A stretch of DNA of 64,000 nucleotides from Diadema setosum (taxonomy: Eukaryota > Echinodermata > Echinoidea > Diadematoida > Diadematidae): contig CM067068.1 in NCBI GenBank assembly GCA_033980235.1, forward strand, positions 32,087,046-32,151,045. The letters are read 5' to 3'. Within the stretch, counting starts at the first letter, position 1, and every line of letters begins with the position of its first letter. Both the position numbers and the translations under genes were made by a program. The notes below the pieces were generated by a model. The model was not told the origin of the DNA, ran no database searches, and was given only the letters and a program-made list of their open reading frames with translations. Below, one piece after another: positions 1 through 11,649 of this stretch.

Positions 1-269
1 CCAATATATATAGAAAAGTTCATTAATTTCATTTGACTGCAAGCATTGTTTGTTTTCTCTGTCTGTCCTGTTAAAGTCAACTTGAACATAGAGTGAAATT
101 GTTGTCTTTTTTTTTCTTTCCACTGTTCTGATCTTTTGCGTCAAAGCATATCAATTTAGCCTAGTCAAAATTAGGCTAAGTCCACTTTCCATACAACAGC
201 ACTCTAAACCAGTATCAAGGCCGCAACTGGTATGTGATTACAATATATACTATGTTTATTCATTTCTAA

Positions 270-2213
270 AAAAAGATTAGAATATATATTTCTAAAGATG
301 AGAACTCCAAACGGCTCTTCTCCGTTGCCAACCGCCTTCTCAATCGAAAGCAATCTTCACCATTACCGTCCAACATGGACAGTTCTGCAATGGCCGAGAC
401 TTTCATCGATTACTTTCGGAATAAGGTAGAGACTATCAGTAACAGTCTCTGTCCAGACGAATCGGCGCAGGAGCCCCTCACGACAGCTTCCCTTGAAACC
501 CTGAAGCCCACTGATCCCGACGAGGTCCAAGCTCTTCTTCGCAGATTACCTCCCAAGTCATGTTCTTTAGATCCAGTCCCCACTGTATTGATAAAAGATT
601 GTTCATCCATTTTCGCTCCTATTATTTCAATGATTGTGAACCTAAGTATTGATCAGTGTTACGTCCCCTCGTGTTTGAAATCTGCATATATAACACCTCT
701 TTTGAAAAAACCTTCCTTAGACCCAGATTCACTCCAAAATTACCGCCCCGTGTGTAACCTTCCATTTTTGTTTAAAATTTTGGAAAGGATTGTTTTCTCC
801 AGACTTACAGATTACCTCTTGGTTAATAATTTATTCGATCCTTTTCAATCCGCATATCGTCCTTACCATAGCGTAGAAACCCTTCTCCTCAATGTGTCGA
901 ACTTCATCCTACAGGAAATGGATCGTGGAAATGTCACTGCTTTGATTTTACTTGATTTGTCCTCCGCCTTCGATACTGTTAATCATGCAATTTTGTTAAA
1001 CACCCTCCAATCTCTTGGTGTAAAAGGTCAGGCATACGAATGGTTTAAATCTTACCTTTCATGCCACTCACAGGCAGTGTGTGTCAACAGCTGTAAATCA
1101 AATGCTATGCCTCTCAAACGCGGTGTTCCACAGGGCTCTGTGGGCGGGCCCACCTTGTTTTCCATCTATCTTATTAGCCTGGGACACTTACTGCGCCAGC
1201 ACAAAATTAATTATCACATATACGCTGATGACATTCAATTGTATTTGTCTTTCAAACCTAACCAGGCCGATGCCTTACATGCTTTGAGTCAGCTTGAGAA
1301 TGCAATGAACGATGTTTATTCATGGCTGAACTCACATTTTTTTAAATTGAATACGGATAAATCTGAGTTTTTAATGTTTGGTTCGAAGACACAATTAGGT
1401 AAACTTGACATTAATTTTATCTCCTTTTCCGGCATGTCAATTAGTGTGTCCCAAACCTGTCGCAACCTGGGTGTAATGCTAGATTGTAATATGACTATGT
1501 CTCACCAAGTTTCTAGCATTTGTAGATCTGTAAGATACCAACTTCGCAATATCGGCTTCATTAGAAAATATTTGAACCGCTCTTCTACCGAAAAATTAGT
1601 CCATGCCTTGATATCCTCTAGGCTCGATTTTGGAAACTCTGTCTTATTTAACTTACCACAAACTCAGCTCTCCATGCTACAGAGGCTTCAAAATGCGGCA
1701 GCACGCATCATCACACTATCCAAGAAGCACACTCACATCACCCCTATTTTGAGATCACTTCATTGGTTACCAGTCAAAGATCGCATTATTTTCAAGATTT
1801 TACTTTTGACTTTTCATTGCATTCAGGGCACTGCTCCTCAGTATAATATTGACTTACTCCATAATTACATCCCTGCTAGATCTTTACGCTCATCCAACTC
1901 CGGTTCTCTGATAATTCCAAGATTCACTACAATATGGGGCACACGTGCCTTTGGCCATGCTGCTCCCACCTTATGGAATAACTTACCTTCAGCCGTAAAA
2001 AATTGTTCTTCATCAGACTCCTTTAAAAGCAGTCTAAAAACTCATTTGTTTAAAGCCTCAATTTGATTACTCATTACATGTACTTGATATTTGTATGTCC
2101 TTTATCTCCTTCACTTTCTCTTCCTTCCGCGCCTAGAGCACTCTGCAGAGTGGATTTGGCGCTATATAAATCATATCAATTATTATTAATTATTATTATT
2201 ATTATTATTAACT
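270..2213 (+). mobile_element. 5'-truncated CR1/L2-like non-LTR retrotransposon (LINE)
   Basis: Contains the reverse transcriptase part of a LINE, a short 3' UTR with the sequence GTGGATTTGGCGCTATATAAA near 2150-2170, and an (ATT)n tail at about 2178-2213. The GGCGCTATATAAA motif followed by a microsatellite is typical of the 3' ends of CR1/L2-type LINEs. The apurinic endonuclease domain and ORF1 are absent, so the copy is 5' truncated, as is usual for this class. The reading frame is open upstream of the first Met, from about 270, and codes for a typical LINE linker (LFSVANRLLNRK) before that Met, so the junction lies near 270-300. A second copy of the same 3' end lies in inverse orientation near 8637-8803. 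Confidence 0.88.
375..2066 (+). CDS. LINE reverse transcriptase (partial ORF2)
   Basis: The 563 residues from the first Met code for an RNA-directed DNA polymerase that would copy LINE RNA at a nicked target. Visible blocks are NYRPVCNLPFLFKILERIV (about residues 123-141), motif A LLDLSSAFDTVNH (from about residue 192), motif B RGVPQGSVGGP (from about residue 249), the catalytic YADDIQLY (from about residue 283), HFFKLNTDKSEFLMFG and NLGVMLD. The C-terminal CR1/L2 tail is also present, with HWLPVKDRIIFKI and a GTRAFGHAAPTLWNNLP block. Motif B usually reads QGSVLGP; the Gly in place of Leu is unusual. The frame is intact to a TGA stop, but the protein lacks the N-terminal endonuclease and so cannot be autonomous. 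The frame is open for about 100 nt upstream of this Met, so the Met is only a convenient start. Confidence 0.9.
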   Translation: MDSSAMAETFIDYFRNKVETISNSLCPDESAQEPLTTASLETLKPTDPDEVQALLRRLPPKSCSLDPVPTVLIKDCSSIFAPIISMIVNLSIDQCYVPSCLKSAYITPLLKKPSLDPDSLQNYRPVCNLPFLFKILERIVFSRLTDYLLVNNLFDPFQSAYRPYHSVETLLLNVSNFILQEMDRGNVTALILLDLSSAFDTVNHAILLNTLQSLGVKGQAYEWFKSYLSCHSQAVCVNSCKSNAMPLKRGVPQGSVGGPTLFSIYLISLGHLLRQHKINYHIYADDIQLYLSFKPNQADALHALSQLENAMNDVYSWLNSHFFKLNTDKSEFLMFGSKTQLGKLDINFISFSGMSISVSQTCRNLGVMLDCNMTMSHQVSSICRSVRYQLRNIGFIRKYLNRSSTEKLVHALISSRLDFGNSVLFNLPQTQLSMLQRLQNAAARIITLSKKHTHITPILRSLHWLPVKDRIIFKILLLTFHCIQGTAPQYNIDLLHNYIPARSLRSSNSGSLIIPRFTTIWGTRAFGHAAPTLWNNLPSAVKNCSSSDSFKSSLKTHLFKASI

Positions 2214-2345
2214 ATTATCATCATAAACCTATAATGATAATAATGATAATGATAATAATGGTGATGGTGATGATGATGATGATGATGATGTTGATGGTGA
2301 TAATGATGATTATTATTTTATCTATCGTAATAATCATTACTATAA
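2214..2345 (+). repeat. (GAT)n / (GATAAT)n microsatellite
   Basis: Imperfect GAT and GATAAT repeats directly follow the (ATT)n tail of the LINE and probably grew from it. Short frames read through this tract on both strands but encode only Ile/Met runs. Confidence 0.85.
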
Positions 2346-2743
2346 TTTCTATCAACTGCTCATTTTTCTTATCTGATTCTGTCCATGGCCAGATTCCTGA
2401 TTCTCCCTCATTGAGTATCAAGTCGGATGGATCCATCTCAGGGGAGGAGATGCAAGGCGTGGAGAAAGAAGCAAGGTGAGCCTCGGGAGATCATTCCTGA
2501 TGTCAGATTATAGTAGGTTGGGTGTATGTGTGTGTTTGTTTGTTTGTTTGTATGTTTGTTTATAAGACTTGTCATGCGAATCAAGTCATGATCCAGATGA
2601 AGGCCATGACAGGCCGAGAGCTTGATTAAAGGGAAAAGTAGAGAGCAATGTCCACTTCAAACTTGATTTCCTCCACATATTGTGTATGCTTCACAATGAG
2701 ACACTGTGTACGTTTCGGTCAGGATCAATCTCTTGCATCATAT
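2346..2743. other. Intergenic sequence, nothing recognised
   Basis: Unique-looking AT-rich sequence with a short GTTT run near 2530-2560. No coding, RNA or mobile element signal seen. Confidence 0.5.
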
Positions 2744-2858
2744 AAAGATAGATTGATAGATAGATTGATAGATTGATAGATAGATAGATAGATAGATTGA
2801 TAGATAGATTGATAGATTGATAGATAGATGGATAGATAGATAGATTGATAGATAGATT

Positions 2859-2897
<39 letters not shown>

Positions 2898-2917
2898 TGA
2901 TAGATAGATAGATAGAC

Positions 2918-2948
<31 letters not shown>

Positions 2949-2956
2949 AAGATAGA
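2744..2956 (+). repeat. (GATA)n microsatellite with interspersed GATT units
   Basis: About 210 bp of GATAGATA and GATTGATA repeats. The overlapping frames on the minus strand encode only Leu-Ser-Ile-Tyr repeats and are not genes. Confidence 0.95.
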
Positions 2957-4489
2957 GAGAGGGATTTGAAAATGGATTGGTGCCTGATGGCACTCTGCCA
3001 CCAAACAATAAAAAAAAAGAAAAAACAAAGAGATGAAATCTTATCACTTTGGTGTTCAGATTGCTCAATGAGGAAATAGAAATGTTGTGATCATGTCTAT
3101 GCCACTAACATCACGAGTATTCATAGATGTGACTGCAGTATCAAATGTATAAAACATTTTACCTATTACAGACCCCCACCTCTCCCCCCCCCCCACACCA
3201 TTTTGTTTGCAGACTTAGTACAATGCAAGTCACATTTGTACACCCCAAGATGGTTTCGATCTTTACTACTTTTGAGTGTGGTCGATGGCAAACCTGATAA
3301 AAAGAAATGAAGAAAGCAAAACATTCGGTGAGGAATGAATCATTTGGATCAGGTTCAAGCAAGCAACAATATGAAACACTAAGTATAGAGTGTCACTTTC
3401 TATTTGCCATATAAATGTCCATGGGGTAGGTTCACTTGAGTTGATTGTACTCACATGAAGTGAAGTTCTTAATATTGTTATTGTTTTTTTATGCCAGTGA
3501 AATGTTGATTCTGATTCATGATAACCTGAAGATGTATATGTGTGTCATCACAGAGCGGAACATATCATTCTTTTCTATTTAACAACAACAAAAAAGAAAG
3601 AAAAAAGTGTGGCATGGAAAATTGGCTCAAAACGGTTCTTTCACAATAAGAATGCAGCTACCTATAAATCTTTGTGCCACCAGTAATGGACATAAATGAA
3701 TGTAGATTTGCTGGGCAGAAAGGTGTGAGCACATGCATTGAACTTAAAAGCATCGTTTATCTTCTGACATAAAATTCAGCAGGCATCTTTAGACATGACT
3801 TTCAATAGGCTTAACATCATTCTGCCAAACAGACATCGTCATTTTCGTTAAACATGGCTTTCTCTGGTGTGCACCTGCATTTTGAGCATGTAAAGGAGTG
3901 TTAAAAAACAACCATATAAACAGACAGCTACAGGCATGAAGAAGGTGTGATATTCATTGAATTTGGAATTGCTCATGTCTCGGCCAAGATTCATTGTGTT
4001 CATATTCTTCTTTTATGTGATTCTAAATTTCTCAATTCCAGTGAAGATAAGTGGCAGAGATTCTCACAGTGATAATCCATTGCAAAAAAAAAGAAAGAAA
4101 GAAAAGAAAAAAAAATGGGTCAAATGTGTTTCCTTCTTTTATTGTATGTGACTTGATCCCAATATCTCATTTGCATTCCCAGTACCGGCAAAGTTTCAGA
4201 CAACGATGATCCATTTGGAGATTGGTAGCAGATGGTTCAGATCTAAACAGTTTTCTCATCATCTGTTTGGAATGGATTTTCCTGGTGCTGTCAACGAGTA
4301 AACACAATCAACCATCCGCTGCATCTGTGTCATAACTTGGAAAAGGAGAGAGCATTAACATTAATCTTGGTTCACCTTTGATTTAGACAAACATGCAGCA
4401 TTCTTAGTAAATAATGATTTTTAATCTGGAAACTGCAGGCAGTTTTGCAGGGTTATAGTTTGTACTCCAACCCTTTGTTTTAATCTTAC
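2957..4489. other. Intergenic sequence, nothing recognised
   Basis: AT-rich sequence with a C-run near 3180-3192 and an A-rich stretch near 4084-4117. No exon-like segment with family similarity was seen on either strand. Confidence 0.5.
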
Positions 4490-4870
4490 AATGAAAAAAA
4501 AAAATATTTGTTATTCCAAAGGTTTGTTAATCTGACGATGAAATAAAGTTTGTAATTCCGAAGATTTGTCAGTACCTGCCTTTCATTTTCATTTACGGAT
4601 GAATAAACCTCATTTCACTTTTGGTTTGATGAACCTTCAGAATAGCGAACCTTATCTCATTTTCAGATTCACAGTCCTTAAGAATAATGAACCTTGTTTC
4701 TTTTTGTGATGACGAACATTCGCAGTAACAAGCCTTATTTCATTGTCAGATAAGTGAACCTTCAGAATAATGCCACAATGGTTCGGATTAACAAACACTA
4801 TTTCATTTTCTGATGAATGAATATCTATGTAGGTGTAGGGGATTTGTGTGTTTTTGAATAACAGACATCA
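4490..4870. repeat. Degenerate copy of a TTCCGAA/TTCGGAA foldback repeat
   Basis: Contains decayed versions of GTAATTCCGAAG, ATGAACCTTCAGAATA and the segment TAGGGGATTTGTGTGTTT. The same pieces occur in much cleaner form at 39963-40235 and scattered at 16345-16950. It has no coding content. Confidence 0.6.
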
Positions 4871-5170
4871 CTTGTTTGCAGAAGGGCATCTATATCTGAA
4901 GAGTGGGTACTTTTTTAATCAGTTCATCATTACTAAATTCTTGTGCTTCTGGATTGGTATTACTTGGGATCTTTTTAATTTGGTGCCTTCACATCAATAT
5001 TACACTGTGATGGAATAGAGACTGTAGTCCCTGCATATTACAAGTTTTGTTTTTTTTCCCAGATACATTTGAATCTGAGTCAGAGATGAGTTTCTATAGT
5101 GATCGAAAGTTTTGAATGCCATTGCACACTTGTAAGATGATATGCTTTCACATAATACTATAGTGTACTA

Positions 5171-5360
5171 CAGTGGAAACTCGATGTAAAGAGATCTTTA
5201 ACTAGATACGCGATATATTAACAAACTGATTTCTCTGGTCCCAATGAATTTTTTTCCTTTGTTTTGCATTGTTTATTGACTAATGATATAATTAAATATC
5301 TGATATAAAAAAACAAACTGTCTTGGTCCGAAAGGACCTCATTATACTGAGTTTCCACTG
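5171..5360. mobile_element. pogo/Tc1-mariner-like MITE with TA target duplication
   Basis: A 190-bp element with terminal inverted repeats: CAGTGGAAACTC at the left and its exact complement GAGTTTCCACTG at the right. The similarity continues imperfectly to about 26 bp per arm. It is flanked on both sides by TA (5169-5170 and 5361-5362), the target-site duplication of the Tc1/mariner/pogo superfamily. The interior is AT-rich and non-coding, so it is non-autonomous. Confidence 0.85.
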
Positions 5361-5362
5361 TA

Positions 5363-7220
5363 CGATGAAAGTGCCATAAATGAGCAACACAACAGATGCT
5401 TACATTAATCCATATGTTTGCAAAATTATTTGCACTGGGTGTTTCTTGTCAGTCTCATCACTTTGTGGGACATCACTATGCGGATCTGACAAATTTTGTG
5501 TCACAAAATTGGTAGTTACTAAAGTGGACACTTGTGGACGTGCATGTAACGTTACAGATAAAAGATGATTTGTCAGCAGAGGGGATTATGAAGAAGTTTG
5601 AGAGAATAGGATGATCTCACGTGGTAGAAAGTGACAGTCTATTGGATTTTTGCAATGATAAGTTTACCTTGATTACAATGGAAAATTGAGTGAGTACCAT
5701 GTGAATGGTCACCAGGCTCTTTCTCAAACTTTTTCCATATTTCACTTCTTGACACATGTCTTTGTGATCACCTTGTTTATTGGTACACTCTAGGATACCT
5801 TGACATATTTAAAGCATTTGTAGCTTCAATTACAACTGTATTCTTTAGATTGTTTCTTTTTTTGTGAATAAGGTAACATCACAAAGCCAACAACCAGTCA
5901 TATGGTAATTATATTTGTATTGATGTTGCTGAAAATTGCAATCATTGTAACTTACTAAGGTTACCATTCTCTGCTTGCAGAAGTTTTATATGATGTTCAC
6001 TCTTTAAAACATGACACCAAACACTAAACACCAAACATTCATGTTCATCCCTGGCACAGTGGCTAGTGACACAGATGGTGTGGCTATAGATGAGTGTTTG
6101 CCATGTGTACACTACATACTAATGATCACACTCTTTCCAAACAAAACATTTTATGTGTGGGCTTATTATGAAATGATGTGACCTTCATGTACTTTGTAGC
6201 TACTCTCCTCCTTGTAAAGTAAAGATCTGCTTCACTTTCCAGGTGGACATATATTGAATCAAATCAAACAAATTGCACTGTAGAAGCCTCATCAAGATTG
6301 GAATAAGAAAATTATGAAAATAGTGGCAGGACAAATATGAAAGCTTCACATTTGAATAGGCTTCCTTGCTTTCAAAATATGTACAGCACATAGACATATG
6401 CTATTTTCAAGACAGTTGACAAAAAAAGAAAATAGAAAAATGAGATTGACCTTTTGTTAGCGTTTCTATGCCATCCATGAACAGAGAGTCATAATGGAAG
6501 CATATTTCTGTCATGTTCGGGGCAGAGACTGCATTACCCCCAAATTGATTTGTTGAGGCCCAGAAATCATGCATTATTCATCGACGTCTGATGGCACGTT
6601 TGAGTGCACACATCCTTGTTTGCAGGAAACGGCATGCATTTATCCCCCCCCCCTCACTTTACATTTATGTCATGTGTACACATATGTCTACATCAGTGCA
6701 TTAATGTGTCGGCTTGGTGTGTTAGATGAAACCAAAGTGGTTGAACACTGTGACTTGTTTGAAATCTTGTTGGATGATAAGATGTTAAGAGGCAGAAGCT
6801 CTCTCGCTCCCTCTCTCTGTTTCCAAGCCGTTGTAGTTTTTACCAATTTTAGTCTGAATTGCATTGAATTTGAGAATGTCAACCAAATATCAGCTCAAAC
6901 TACCCAAGTAATGCTAAAGGAAGGTTTTCATCATTATATATTCCCATCCTAGATTAATAAACATTCTTCTTCAGTTCGTAATTTCTTCATGTTCATGCCG
7001 ATTAGAGACACGCAAATTTACGTTTGTCTAGCTACCGTTATATGATTTTTTGTACCTTGAGTGTTGATTGGTTTGTCTCCTTAATCAAAATAATTCAACC
7101 TGTGTTTGGTCAGTTAATGTTGAAAGATATGTCAAAATGTGTTTTAGGTCCCCCCCCCCCCCTTGGTACCACAGTTACTTACAACTTTATACAAATCAAA
7201 TCAACTCGTAGCCCGTTGCT
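5363..7220. other. Intergenic sequence, nothing recognised
   Basis: AT-rich unique sequence with C-runs near 6644-6653 and 7150-7162. The short open frames here (for example 6569-6952) show no family features. Confidence 0.5.
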
Positions 7221-8376
7221 GTCCCCGCCGAACGAGTTCGAGCAGGGGACTATGAAACGGGCTCCGTACGTGTGTGTGTCCGTGTGTCCGTCCGTCCGTC
7301 CGTCCGTCCGTGTGTCCGTCCGTCCGTCCGTCCGTCCGTCCGTGTGTCCGTGTGTGCGTCCGTGTGTGATCAAAATCTTCAATTTGCTACTTCTCTGTCA
7401 TTTATGAGCCAATTTTGATTCTGTTTGCTTTATATGATAGCACTACATGGGAGCTTTGAAACTTCTACACAGAATTTCAGTCGTGACCTTTGACCTTGAC
7501 CTTTGACCTATATTGTACATTTTGCTACAAAATGCTACTCCTTCGCCATTTCTAACCCGATTTCGATTCCGTTTGCTTTATGTGATGGCACTAGGTGAGG
7601 GCTTCAAAACTTCTACACAGAATTTTGACCTTTGACTTCTTTGACCTTTGACCTTGATTTTTTGACCTATATTGTACATTTTGCTACAAAATGCTACTCC
7701 TTCGCCATTTCTAACTCGATTTTGATTCCGTTTGCTTTATGTGATGGCACTAGGTGAGGGCTTCAAAACTTCTACACAGAATTTTGACCTTTGACTTCTT
7801 TGACCTTTGACCTTGATTTTTGACCTATATTGTACATTTTGCTACGAAATGCTACTCCTTCGCCATTTTTAACCCGATTTCGATTCTGTTTGCTTTATAT
7901 GATGGCACTAGTTGAGGGCTTCAAAAATTCTACACAGAATTTTGACCTTTGACTTCTTTGACCTTTGACCTTGATTTTTGACCTATATTGTGCATTTTGC
8001 TACAGAATGCTACTCCTTCGCCATTTCTAACCCGATTTCGATTCCGTTTGCTTTATGTGATAGCACTAGGTGAGGGCTTCAAAACTTCTACACAGAATTT
8101 TGACCTTTGTCTTCTTTGACCTTTGACCTTGATTTTTGACCTATTTTGTACATTGGCTACAAAATGCTACTCCTTCGCCATTTCTAACCCAATTTCGATT
8201 CTATTTGCTTTATGTGATGGCACTAGGTGAGGGCTTCAAAACTACACAGAATTTTGACCTTTGACTTCTTTGACCTTTGACCTTGATTTTTTACCTATAT
8301 TGCACATTTTGTTACAAAATGCTACTTCCGGCGGGGACATATGTTACGCACCGCGTAATTTCTACTTTTCCTTGTT
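7221..8376 (+). mobile_element. Helentron/HINE-like non-autonomous element, copy 1
   Basis: Starts with GTCCCCGCCG (7221-7230), part of an imperfect hairpin that closes with GGGGAC at 7245-7250. A (TCCG/TGTG)n microsatellite follows at about 7268-7365, then one divergent unit and about five tandem units of 157-159 bp. The unit landmark GCTACTCCTTCGCC starts at 7534, 7693, 7851, 8009 and 8166. The right end holds CGGCGGGGAC (8329-8338), the exact inverse of the left end. It is followed by a short hairpin TTACGC-ACC-GCGTAA (8344-8358) and about 18 bp more shared with copy 2. A terminal left repeat, a subterminal right repeat plus 3' hairpin, and internal tandem repeats fit Helitron2/Helentron-type non-autonomous elements. 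It is non-coding. Confidence 0.7.
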
Positions 8377-8636
8377 ATCCTTGTGCACCACAAAGGATAT
8401 TGAAATTAAACACTACAATGTATCATAGATGCTAACCAAAGAGAAAGATCAGGCAAAATGTTGATGGGTATACAATTCACCCCCCTCCCCCCCCCCCCCC
8501 CCCCCACCCCCACCACCACCTGCTTCTCTGAAATTGTTCAGTACATTAGTTGAAGACAATTAATACTGGGTATATTCACACACTTTTTTGTTAACTGGTG
8601 TATCACAGAACATGAGATAAAGTCATTGATTTCATA
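8377..8636. other. Spacer with poly-C tract
   Basis: Short unique sequence with a C-rich run at about 8480-8520. Nothing else recognised. Confidence 0.5.
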
Positions 8637-8803
8637 ATAGTGATGATGTTGATGGTGCTGATAATAATGATAATGATAATAATAATGATAATGATAATAA
8701 TAGTAATAATAATGATAATAACACAATAATAATAATAATGATGATGATAATAATAAATAAGACCTATATCTCGCCAAATCCACTCTGTAAAATGCTCAAA
8801 CCT
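8637..8803 (-). mobile_element. 3' tail of a CR1/L2-like LINE (severely 5' truncated)
   Basis: Read on the minus strand, GAGCATTTTACAGAGTGG leads into ATTTGGCGAGATATA and then an (ATT/ATC)n tail. It matches the 3' end of the LINE at 270-2213 (GAGCACTCTGCAGAGTGG, ATTTGGCGCTATATA, then (ATT)n). Only some 45 bp of element sequence plus the microsatellite tail remain. Confidence 0.8.
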
Positions 8804-10339
8804 TAAGGGGCATACATACTTTACACCCATGTTCTTTCAAATACTGTGTGTGCATGTGTGTGTTTTTTGTATGTGTAAAGAGTGCAGTAATGCGAGCCAG
8901 TGTTAATCCATTAATGTCATTTAGCTTTGTGTACCATGCACTTATTCAGTTTGTGTGCCTACAAATGTAAAATATCGCTTCCTTGCATACCCTTAATTCA
9001 ATGTGTACCAGTACTTACAAAGTGTATTTATATGAATGCATACTTGTGATTATCAAAATATAAATGGATGCAGAATGGGAAAAATATTGTAAAATGATCT
9101 TATGCAAAATGTAGTTTATCTGCAAAGAGTGTGCCTAAAACTGAGCTGCCGTAAATTATATTTTTGATCTGTATGGCAAGGAAGAGGACAGCTAAAGTTA
9201 GAAACAACTTTGCTGTGAAACTTGCAGAATGTTTGGATAGTATGATCAGGGAGGTTGATGATGGATGCGCAACATGCAAATTAATTAGTGCTAGGCCTAT
9301 ATTAAAACGAGAAGATTTAAGACTTATTTCGAATATCCTTTTTTTAGACTGGGGGATCTCTTTTGTCTATTGAGACAATAAAACATACTCGTGTGTTTTT
9401 ACTTGGAATCATAATGTTGTAATCTCCATGGTAAGTGAGTGAAGTTAAAGCTGACTGTTTCACATAGGTGATTTTAATGAGTGCCTCTGAAATACATTGG
9501 CTTCTTAAAATTTCAGCTTCTACCCATTTTTTTTTTTTTTGATTTTGCCATTTTATTTGCAGTCATTTTCAGATTTTAACGTAAGATAACAATATTTCCA
9601 ACGGTGGTTTGATCCATTTTGGATGGTTTTAATCAGCTGTTTTTCATGTTACTCTTTTTATAGCAACAATTCTATAATCAATTACAGTCACATTGATAAT
9701 TCAAAATTCTATGACGACAGTATTAGCAAAGTAAATATTGCTCTGTCATTGAGGCAGGATAATCTTCAAAAGTAGTATTGCATAATTGTTTCTTTGATAC
9801 AAGGTGCTTGATATGTGAAATTTAATAATGGGATATACACTGTATTTTATGGATATGAGCAGTTACTCAAATTGTTCAGAAACTGCAGAAAGATGACATA
9901 CAAGTCGTTTGTGTAGCATAGTACTGATTGCCCTTTTCTGTTGGGAGCATTTGTTTTGGCCATTCAAAAAAAAAAAAAAATGCATCTTTCGAACTGCATG
10001 CCAATGCAGTTATTTGAAATTTACAGTCTGTGATGTTTCAAGAGAACAAAACTAAGTTATTAATGTGATATACATGTAAATATTATGTGCAGTATGTATA
10101 ACGCACAAAAAGTGTGAAGATGTGAATTTGAAAATGACACAGCAAATATTGAATCCCTAATGCAACTTGTGCCTCAGAAAAAAATGAAAAGTTTGCGGAA
10201 AAAATACACAAAATCATATTTTAGAGACTTGTCCTTTTGTGTGTGTCTGTGTGTGATTCAAGATTTTCAGAGTTCAGGTGAGATTGTATTGGATATGTAC
10301 AGTATTGGATATGCAGGTTCACGTATGTGTGTATTTTTT
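8804..10339. other. Intergenic sequence, nothing recognised
   Basis: AT-rich sequence with T- and A-runs near 9528-9540 and 9966-9980. No supported feature. Confidence 0.5.
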
Positions 10340-11629
10340 GTCCCCGCCGAACGAGTTCGAGCAGGGGACTATGAAACGGGCTCCGTACGTGTGTGTGTCC
10401 GTCCGTCCGTGTGTCCGTCCGTCCGTGTGTCTGTCCGTGCGTCCGTGTGTGTGTCCGTGTGTGATCAAAATCTTCAATTTGCTACTTCTCTGTCATTTAT
10501 GAGCCAATTTTAATTCTGTTCGCTTTATATGATAGCACTACAAGGGAGCTTTGAAACTTCTACACAGAATTTCAGTCGTGACCTTTGACCTTGACCTTTG
10601 ACCTATATTGTACATTTTGCTAGAAAATGCTACTCCTTCGCCATTTCTAACCCGATTTCGATTCCGTTTGCTTTATATGATGGCACTAGGTGAGGGCTTC
10701 AAAACTTCTACACAGAATTTTGACCTTTGACTTCTTTGACCTTTGACCTTGTTTTTTTACCTATATTGTACATTTTGCTACAAAATGCTACTCCTTCGCC
10801 ATTTCTAACCCGATTTCGATTCCATTTGCTTTATGTGATGGCACTAGGTGAGGGCTTCAAAACTTCTACACAGAATTTTGACCTTTGCCTTCTTTGACCT
10901 TTGACCTTGATTTTTGACCTATATTGTACATTTTGCTACAAAATGCTACTCCTTCGCCATTTCTAACCCGATTTCGATTCCGTTTGCTTTATGTGATGGC
11001 ACTAGGTGAGGGCTTCAAAACTTCTACACAGAATTTTGACCTTTGCCTTCTTTGACCTTTGACCTTGATTTTTGACCTATATTGTACATTTTGCTACAAA
11101 ATGCTACTCCTTCGCCATTTCTAACCCGATTTCGATTCCGTTTGCTTTATGTGATGGCACTAGGTGAGGGCTTCAAAACTTGTACACAGAATTTTGACCT
11201 TTGCCTTCTTTGACCTTTGACCTTGATTTTTGACCTGTATTGTACATTGGCTACAAAATGCTACTCCTTCGCCATTTCTAACCCGATTTCGATTCCGTTT
11301 GCTTTATGTGATGGCACTAGGTGAGGGCTTCAAAACTTTACACAGAATTTTCACCTTTGCCTTCTTTGACCTTTGACCTTGATTTTTGACCTATATTGTA
11401 CATTGGCTATAAAATGCTACTCCTTCGCCATTTCTAACCCGATTTCGATTCTGTTTGCTTTATGTGATGGCACTAGGTGAGGGCTTCAAAACTTTTACAC
11501 AGAATTTTGACCTTTGACATCTTTGACCTTTGACCTTGATTTTTTACCTATATTGCACATTTTGCTACAAAATGCTACTTCCGGCGGGGACATATATTAC
11601 GCACCGCGTAATTTCTACTTTTCCTTGTT
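10340..11629 (+). mobile_element. Helentron/HINE-like non-autonomous element, copy 2
   Basis: Same architecture and near-identical sequence as the element at 7221-8376, in the same orientation. GTCCCCGCCG lies at 10340-10349 with its 5' hairpin closing by 10369, followed by a (TCCG/TGTG)n tract. Six tandem units of 156-158 bp have the landmark GCTACTCCTTCGCC at 10629, 10787, 10945, 11103, 11260 and 11416. CGGCGGGGAC lies at 11582-11591 and the terminal hairpin ATTACGC-ACC-GCGTAAT at 11596-11612. It has one unit more than copy 1, so unit number varies. Both copies have T directly left of the first G. Confidence 0.7.
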
Positions 11630-11649
11630 GTTCCATGACATTTGCTCCT

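Noticed and set aside
2691..3068. Leu-Ser-Ile-Tyr repeat frame resembling a low-complexity protein
   Set aside because: Encoded entirely by the (GATA)n microsatellite.
7534..8338. Regularly spaced units that could suggest a CRISPR array
   Set aside because: The whole 158-bp unit is repeated with no unique spacers, unit length far exceeds CRISPR repeats, and the genome is eukaryotic.
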